Source of the DNA: Pararhodospirillum photometricum DSM 122
Lineage (GTDB): Bacteria > Pseudomonadota > Alphaproteobacteria > Rhodospirillales > Rhodospirillaceae
Length of the DNA: 34,528 nucleotides
Reading direction: 5' to 3'
Assembly (NCBI RefSeq): GCF_000284415.1
Contig: NC_017059.1
Location: 1,993,977 to 2,028,504, forward strand
Part shown: in pieces, positions 31,279 through 34,528 of the stretch
Numbering within the stretch: position 1 is the stretch's first letter
Layout: the number at the start of each line of letters is the position of its first letter
Program-made: the position numbers and the translations under genes
Notes under the pieces: model-generated
Database searches by the model: none
Told to the model about the DNA's origin: nothing
Seen by the model: only the letters and a program-made list of their open reading frames with translations

Positions 31279-31976
31279 CACGGCGCGTCTCCCCAAAACA
31301 GAGCGCCGGATCGCTCAAGATCGGGCATAAAACGATCCACCGCCAAGATCTCCGCCCCCGGGAGGGCAATATCCTGGTGGGTCGAGAGCACGACCATGCC
31401 ACCTTGGGCCCGATGACGCGCCAGAGCCCCCTCTAGGAGGCCAATCGAGGCCCGGTCCAAGGCGGTCGTTGGTTCATCCAGCAGCCACAACGGCGCGGGG
31501 GCGGCAATCAGCCGGGCCAGATTGGTGCGGCGCTTCTGGCCCGCCGAGAGCATGCGGCCGGGCAGGTGGGCCAAGTGGCTGAGATTGAAGGTCGCCAGGG
31601 CCTCGTCGAGGTAGGTTTCGCCCGCCCCGGCCAGTCGGGCCCAAAAGGCGACGTTTTCCCGCAGGTCCAAGACCGGTTTGATGGCGTCGAGGTGACCAAC
31701 ATAGCGGACGCGCTCGCCGTGGGCCTCGGGATCCTCGGCTACGTCGGTTCCGTCCCAGGTCAGCGTCCCGGCCGTCGGGCGCAGCAACAGTGCCATCAGC
31801 CGCAGCAAGGACGACTTGCCGGCGCCGTTGGGGCCCACCAGCATCAAGGCGCCTCCGGGCTCCAGGCGAAACTCCAGGGCCGCGAACACGGCGCGCTCAC
31901 CGCGCACGCAAAGCAGGCCATGCCCGGCGAAGGGGGCGGGCGCGGCGAAACGGGGGGTGTCGATCGTGGCTGCCAT
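31278..31976 (-). CDS. ccmA: Haem exporter ATP-binding protein CcmA
   Basis: 232 residues. Walker A GPNGAGKSS, signature LSAGQKRR (the usual CcmA variant of LSGGQ), Walker B LWLLDEP and the switch-region histidine STHQD are all present. It is the ATPase of CcmAB. As first gene of the nine-gene run ccmABCDEFGHI it should carry the operon promoter upstream, in 31977-32040, but I could not identify a convincing one; that stretch holds a partial GAGCATTTC..CTGAAAGGG repeat. rne lies upstream on the same strand, behind a REP-like terminator. Confidence 0.95.
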   Translation of the reverse strand: MAATIDTPRFAAPAPFAGHGLLCVRGERAVFAALEFRLEPGGALMLVGPNGAGKSSLLRLMALLLRPTAGTLTWDGTDVAEDPEAHGERVRYVGHLDAIKPVLDLRENVAFWARLAGAGETYLDEALATFNLSHLAHLPGRMLSAGQKRRTNLARLIAAPAPLWLLDEPTTALDRASIGLLEGALARHRAQGGMVVLSTHQDIALPGAEILAVDRFMPDLERSGALFWGDAP

Positions 31977-32040
31977 GATCCGCCCCGTTTAGAGCATTTC
32001 TTTCTGAAAGGGAAGGAAGGGATCGAGGGGCCGTCGGCCT

Positions 32041-34528
32041 TCAGGGCAGAAGGAAGGCTGGGGAGGCGTGGCCTCCCCAGACCCCTCGATTCCTTAGAGG
32101 TGTTACGAGGGCATCAGCCGTGACCACCAGCCGACCCGGCGCGGCGGGGGGGGGCCTTCGGGCGCGGCGGCCGGAACCGGGGCCGGGGCGGCTTCGGCCC
32201 AGGGGTGATCCAGCGCCGGGGCCGTAGAGGCAGGTTCGCTGGGTGTTGGTGCGCTTGCCACCGGGGGGGGCTTCCTCGGGGGCGGCAGGGAGGAAAGCGT
32301 CCTGCCCCTCCGGGAGGAAAGCGTCCTGCCCCTCCGGGAGGAAAGCGTCCTGCCCCTTCGGGAGCAAGGGCTCCGGCTCTTCCAGCGGCGGGGAGGGCGG
32401 CGCCTCCGGGGGAGGCGGCGCGCTGTCCTCGATCGCCGAGGCCTGGGCGTCCACCGTTTCGATCACAATGGTGCGGATCTCCGCGGGGCGCTCCGGCTCG
32501 TCCTGGTCGGGCGGCAAGGTGCCGATGATTTCGTCGGCCATCTCGGGATCCACCAGGGCCGCCGCCGGCAGGTCATCGCGCATCGGCCGCTCGCGCCGCC
32601 GAGCCCGCCGCCGCCGAGAGCGCCGCCGCTCCGACGTGCTGTCCTCTTCGGCCGTTTCCGGCGTCGGGGCGGTTTCCTCAGGGCCAGTCGGCTCTTCCTC
32701 GGCGGTCTCGTCGGCGTCCTCGTCAGTGTCCTCTTCGGTCACGACGGGGGCCTCGGCGCTCAGGGACTCGCCGTCTTGTTCCTTCCGCCGCCGCCGCCGC
32801 CGCCGCCGGCGCTTGCGCGAGCCGTTTTCGTCGGTGTCGGCGTCGGTCTCGGTGTCGGTCTCGACCAAGGGCTCGCCGCCGGCGGCCTCCAGGCTCTCGT
32901 CGTCCTCTTCCTCTTCGGGGATCTCGTCCTCGGGCTCCTCGACCGGCGCCGGAAGGTCCAGCGCAGGCGTCTCGCGGCGCGGCGTCTCGGCCTTGACCCG
33001 CTCCATCCGGTGATCGGGGATGATCAAGCTGTCGTCGCCTTGCAGCAGCACCGTAAAGTCGTGGCGCTGCTCCATCGCCGCCAGCGTGGAGCGCTTGTAG
33101 TTCAGGATATACAATGCCACGGCGGTGGGCACGAACACCGTGACCTCGCAGGAGCGCCGGCGCACCCCCTCCTCCTCAATGATGCGCAGGATGTGGATGG
33201 CCGTCGATTCCACCGAGCGCACCACCCCGGCGCCCCGGCAATGGGGGCAGGGCTGGAAGCTGGTTTCCATCAAACTGGGCCGCAGGCGCTGGCGCGACAT
33301 TTCCAGAAGGCCAAACGCACTGATGCGGCCAATCTGGATGCGCGCTCGGTCGTGGCGCAGCGCTTCCTTGAGGCGGCGCTCGACGGCGGCGTTGTACTTG
33401 GGATCGTCCATGTCGATAAAATCGATGACGATCAGGCCGGCAAGGTCTCGCAACCGAAGTTGCCGGGCGATTTCGTCGGCCGCCTCCAAGTTGGTCTTGT
33501 ACGCCGTTTCCTCAATGTTGCGCTCACGGGTCGAGCGCCCCGAGTTCACGTCAATGGCCACCAGAGCTTCGGTCTGGTTGATGACGAGGTAGCCGCCCGA
33601 CTTCAACTGGGCGATCGGCTGGAGCATGGCGTCCATCTGGCTTTCCACCTGGAACCGGTGGAACAGCGGCATGGAAGCGTCCGTGTACGGCTGAACCCGC
33701 TTGGCATGCGAGGGGGTCAGCATGCGCATGAAGTCCTTGGCCATGCGGTAGCCGGCCTCACCCTCAACCAGGACCTCCTCGATGTCCCGGCTATAAATGT
33801 CGCGGATGGCCCGCTTGATCAGGCTGCCTTCCTCGTGGATCAGGCAGGGCGCCCGCGACGTTAAGGTGGTCTGGCGGATGGTCTCCCAGGTGCGCAGGAG
33901 GTAATCGTGATCGCGCTTGATCTCGGCCTTGGAGCGCTCGGAGCCGGCCGTGCGCAAGATGATCGCGCTGCCCTTGGGGCCGGTCAGCTCGCTCATGATC
34001 GACTTGAGGCGCTTGCGGTCGGCCGCGCTGGTGATCTTGCGCGACACACCACCGCCCCGGGTTGTGTTGGGCATGAAGACGCAATAGCGGCCAGCCAGCG
34101 ACAGATAGGTGGTCAGCGCCGCGCCCTTGTTGCCGCGCTCTTCCTTCACGACCTGAACCAGGACGATCTGTCGGCGCTTGATGACGTCTTGAATCTTGTA
34201 GGAACGGGAAGGACGCGGACGGGAGCGGCGCTGGGGCGTTGCTTCTTCAACGCTGCTGGCATCGGTCTCCCCGGAGAGGCCGTTCTCGGCGGTGTCGCCG
34301 TCTTCCGCGTCGGCGCCGTCCTCGTCGTCGTCGTCCTCGCTTTCGGCGAGCGCGACCTGTTCAGCGATCAGGCGCTCCCGGTCGGCCAGAGGAATTTGGT
34401 AATAGTCGGGGTGGATTTCATTAAAGGCCAAAAAGCCATGCCGATTGCCGCCGTAATCCACGAAGGCAGCTTGCAAGGAAGGTTCGACCCTGACAATTTT
34501 AGCGAGGTAGATGTTGCCTTTTAGCTGC
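32041..34528 (-). CDS. rne: Ribonuclease E, N-terminus off the window, C-terminus frameshifted
   Basis: RNase E initiates RNA decay and processes rRNA and tRNA. The frame is open from the right edge (LKGNIYLAKIVRVEPSLQAAFVDYG, S1 domain). The S1 domain carries a long acidic insert (ESEDDDDEDGADAEDGD..). Catalytic Asp sites are in VAIDVNSGRSTRERNIEETA and VIDFIDMDD, and the zinc link is CPHCRGAG. The C-terminal half is disordered, with acidic runs, Arg-rich RNA-binding tracts (RKRRRRRRRRRK) and three QDAFLPEG repeats. After PEEAPP the frame goes astray at the G8 run 32263-32270. Removing one base restores VASAPTPSEP.. and the conserved tail RRVGWWSRLMPS, with TAA at 32105-32103. As read, the frame runs through the terminator to 32041. 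Confidence 0.92.
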   Translation of the reverse strand, partial: QLKGNIYLAKIVRVEPSLQAAFVDYGGNRHGFLAFNEIHPDYYQIPLADRERLIAEQVALAESEDDDDEDGADAEDGDTAENGLSGETDASSVEEATPQRRSRPRPSRSYKIQDVIKRRQIVLVQVVKEERGNKGAALTTYLSLAGRYCVFMPNTTRGGGVSRKITSAADRKRLKSIMSELTGPKGSAIILRTAGSERSKAEIKRDHDYLLRTWETIRQTTLTSRAPCLIHEEGSLIKRAIRDIYSRDIEEVLVEGEAGYRMAKDFMRMLTPSHAKRVQPYTDASMPLFHRFQVESQMDAMLQPIAQLKSGGYLVINQTEALVAIDVNSGRSTRERNIEETAYKTNLEAADEIARQLRLRDLAGLIVIDFIDMDDPKYNAAVERRLKEALRHDRARIQIGRISAFGLLEMSRQRLRPSLMETSFQPCPHCRGAGVVRSVESTAIHILRIIEEEGVRRRSCEVTVFVPTAVALYILNYKRSTLAAMEQRHDFTVLLQGDDSLIIPDHRMERVKAETPRRETPALDLPAPVEEPEDEIPEEEEDDESLEAAGGEPLVETDTETDADTDENGSRKRRRRRRRRRKEQDGESLSAEAPVVTEEDTDEDADETAEEEPTGPEETAPTPETAEEDSTSERRRSRRRRARRRERPMRDDLPAAALVDPEMADEIIGTLPPDQDEPERPAEIRTIVIETVDAQASAIEDSAPPPPEAPPSPPLEEPEPLLPKGQDAFLPEGQDAFLPEGQDAFLPAAPEEAPPGGKRTNTQRTCLYGPGAGSPLGRSRPGPGSGRRARRPPPAAPGRLVVTADALVTPLRNRGVWGGHASPAFLLP
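32052..32088 (-). terminator. REP-like terminator after rne
   Basis: CTGGGGAGGC (32058-32067, minus its first T-flank) pairs with GCCTCCCCAG (32071-32080) around GTG. The flank CCCCTCGATTCC is complementary, with one gap, to GGATCGAGGGG near 32019-32029, so a second half unit is present. It lies beyond the expected rne stop at 32103 but inside the frameshifted reading frame. Confidence 0.7.
32288..32359 (-). repeat. Three tandem 24-bp repeats inside rne
   Basis: Units 32288-32311, 32312-32335 and 32336-32359, the first two identical and the third with one change. Each encodes eight residues of QDAFLPEG in the disordered RNase E tail, so copy number can change without breaking the frame. The G8 frameshift run lies 18 bases downstream in the coding sense. 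Confidence 0.95.

Noticed and set aside
32288..32359. Tandem repeats as a CRISPR array
   Set aside because: The 24-bp units abut without spacers, are in frame within rne and encode an octapeptide.
1..34528. tRNA, rRNA or tmRNA genes and a phage attachment site
   Set aside because: I looked for T-loop GGTTCRA patterns with flanking stems and for direct repeats flanking the tail genes and found none convincing; no integrase is present either.

Overview
The window is GC-rich chromosomal DNA of an alphaproteobacterium. The contiguous System I cytochrome c maturation operon, the alpha-type RNase E with an acidic insert in its S1 domain, and the DUF2336 and DUF1848 genes suggest Rhodospirillales. 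Pararhodospirillum/Rhodospirillum is my best guess; this is inferred from protein character, not from a search. No rRNA, tRNA or CRISPR was found, and no stretch over 300 bases lacks a gene.

Layout. 1-5460 is a prophage remnant: a truncated, AT-richer VasI/TagO-like secreted protein on the minus strand, then a tail tape-measure gene with a one-base frameshift that ends inside a perfect 64-bp palindrome. 5562-9638 holds a DUF1848 protein and a lipid kinase (minus), divergent from an LpxH-like phosphoesterase and a GT4 glycosyltransferase (plus), plausibly a membrane-lipid module. 9770-12290 holds a small ORF plus a DUF2335 membrane protein, a 5' fragment of pepA, and a PaaK-like CoA ligase. 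12339-13031 holds a glycine-zipper lipoprotein and an unannotated 42-residue membrane peptide behind a good Fur box. 13193-16271 is a PAS/GGDEF diguanylate cyclase overlapping a DUF2336 gene.

16321-20241 holds a zf-CHCC protein, an orphan YadG-like ABC ATPase with a lipoprotein hydrolase, a class I glutamine amidotransferase, a cupin and a small membrane protein. 20492-25131 is the minus-strand housekeeping run hisS-hemA-prfA-prmC. 25197-31976 is the complete gene order ccmABCDEFGHI (minus), with ccmI cut short. 32041-34528 is the 3' part of rne, with its C-terminus frameshifted at a G8 run.

Two themes stand out. First, a REP-like palindrome family (AAGGCTGGGGAGGC..GCCTCCCCAGACCCCTC) sits at most gene ends, singly or as head-to-head pairs, and probably works as terminators. 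Second, gene damage clusters here: the tape measure, pepA and ccmI are truncated, and the tape measure and rne are frameshifted at homopolymers. This means either a strongly rearranged genome or draft-assembly and base-call errors; the sequence alone cannot decide. I see no clearly new multi-gene system. The most promising unexplained unit is the Fur-box-controlled 42-residue peptide.
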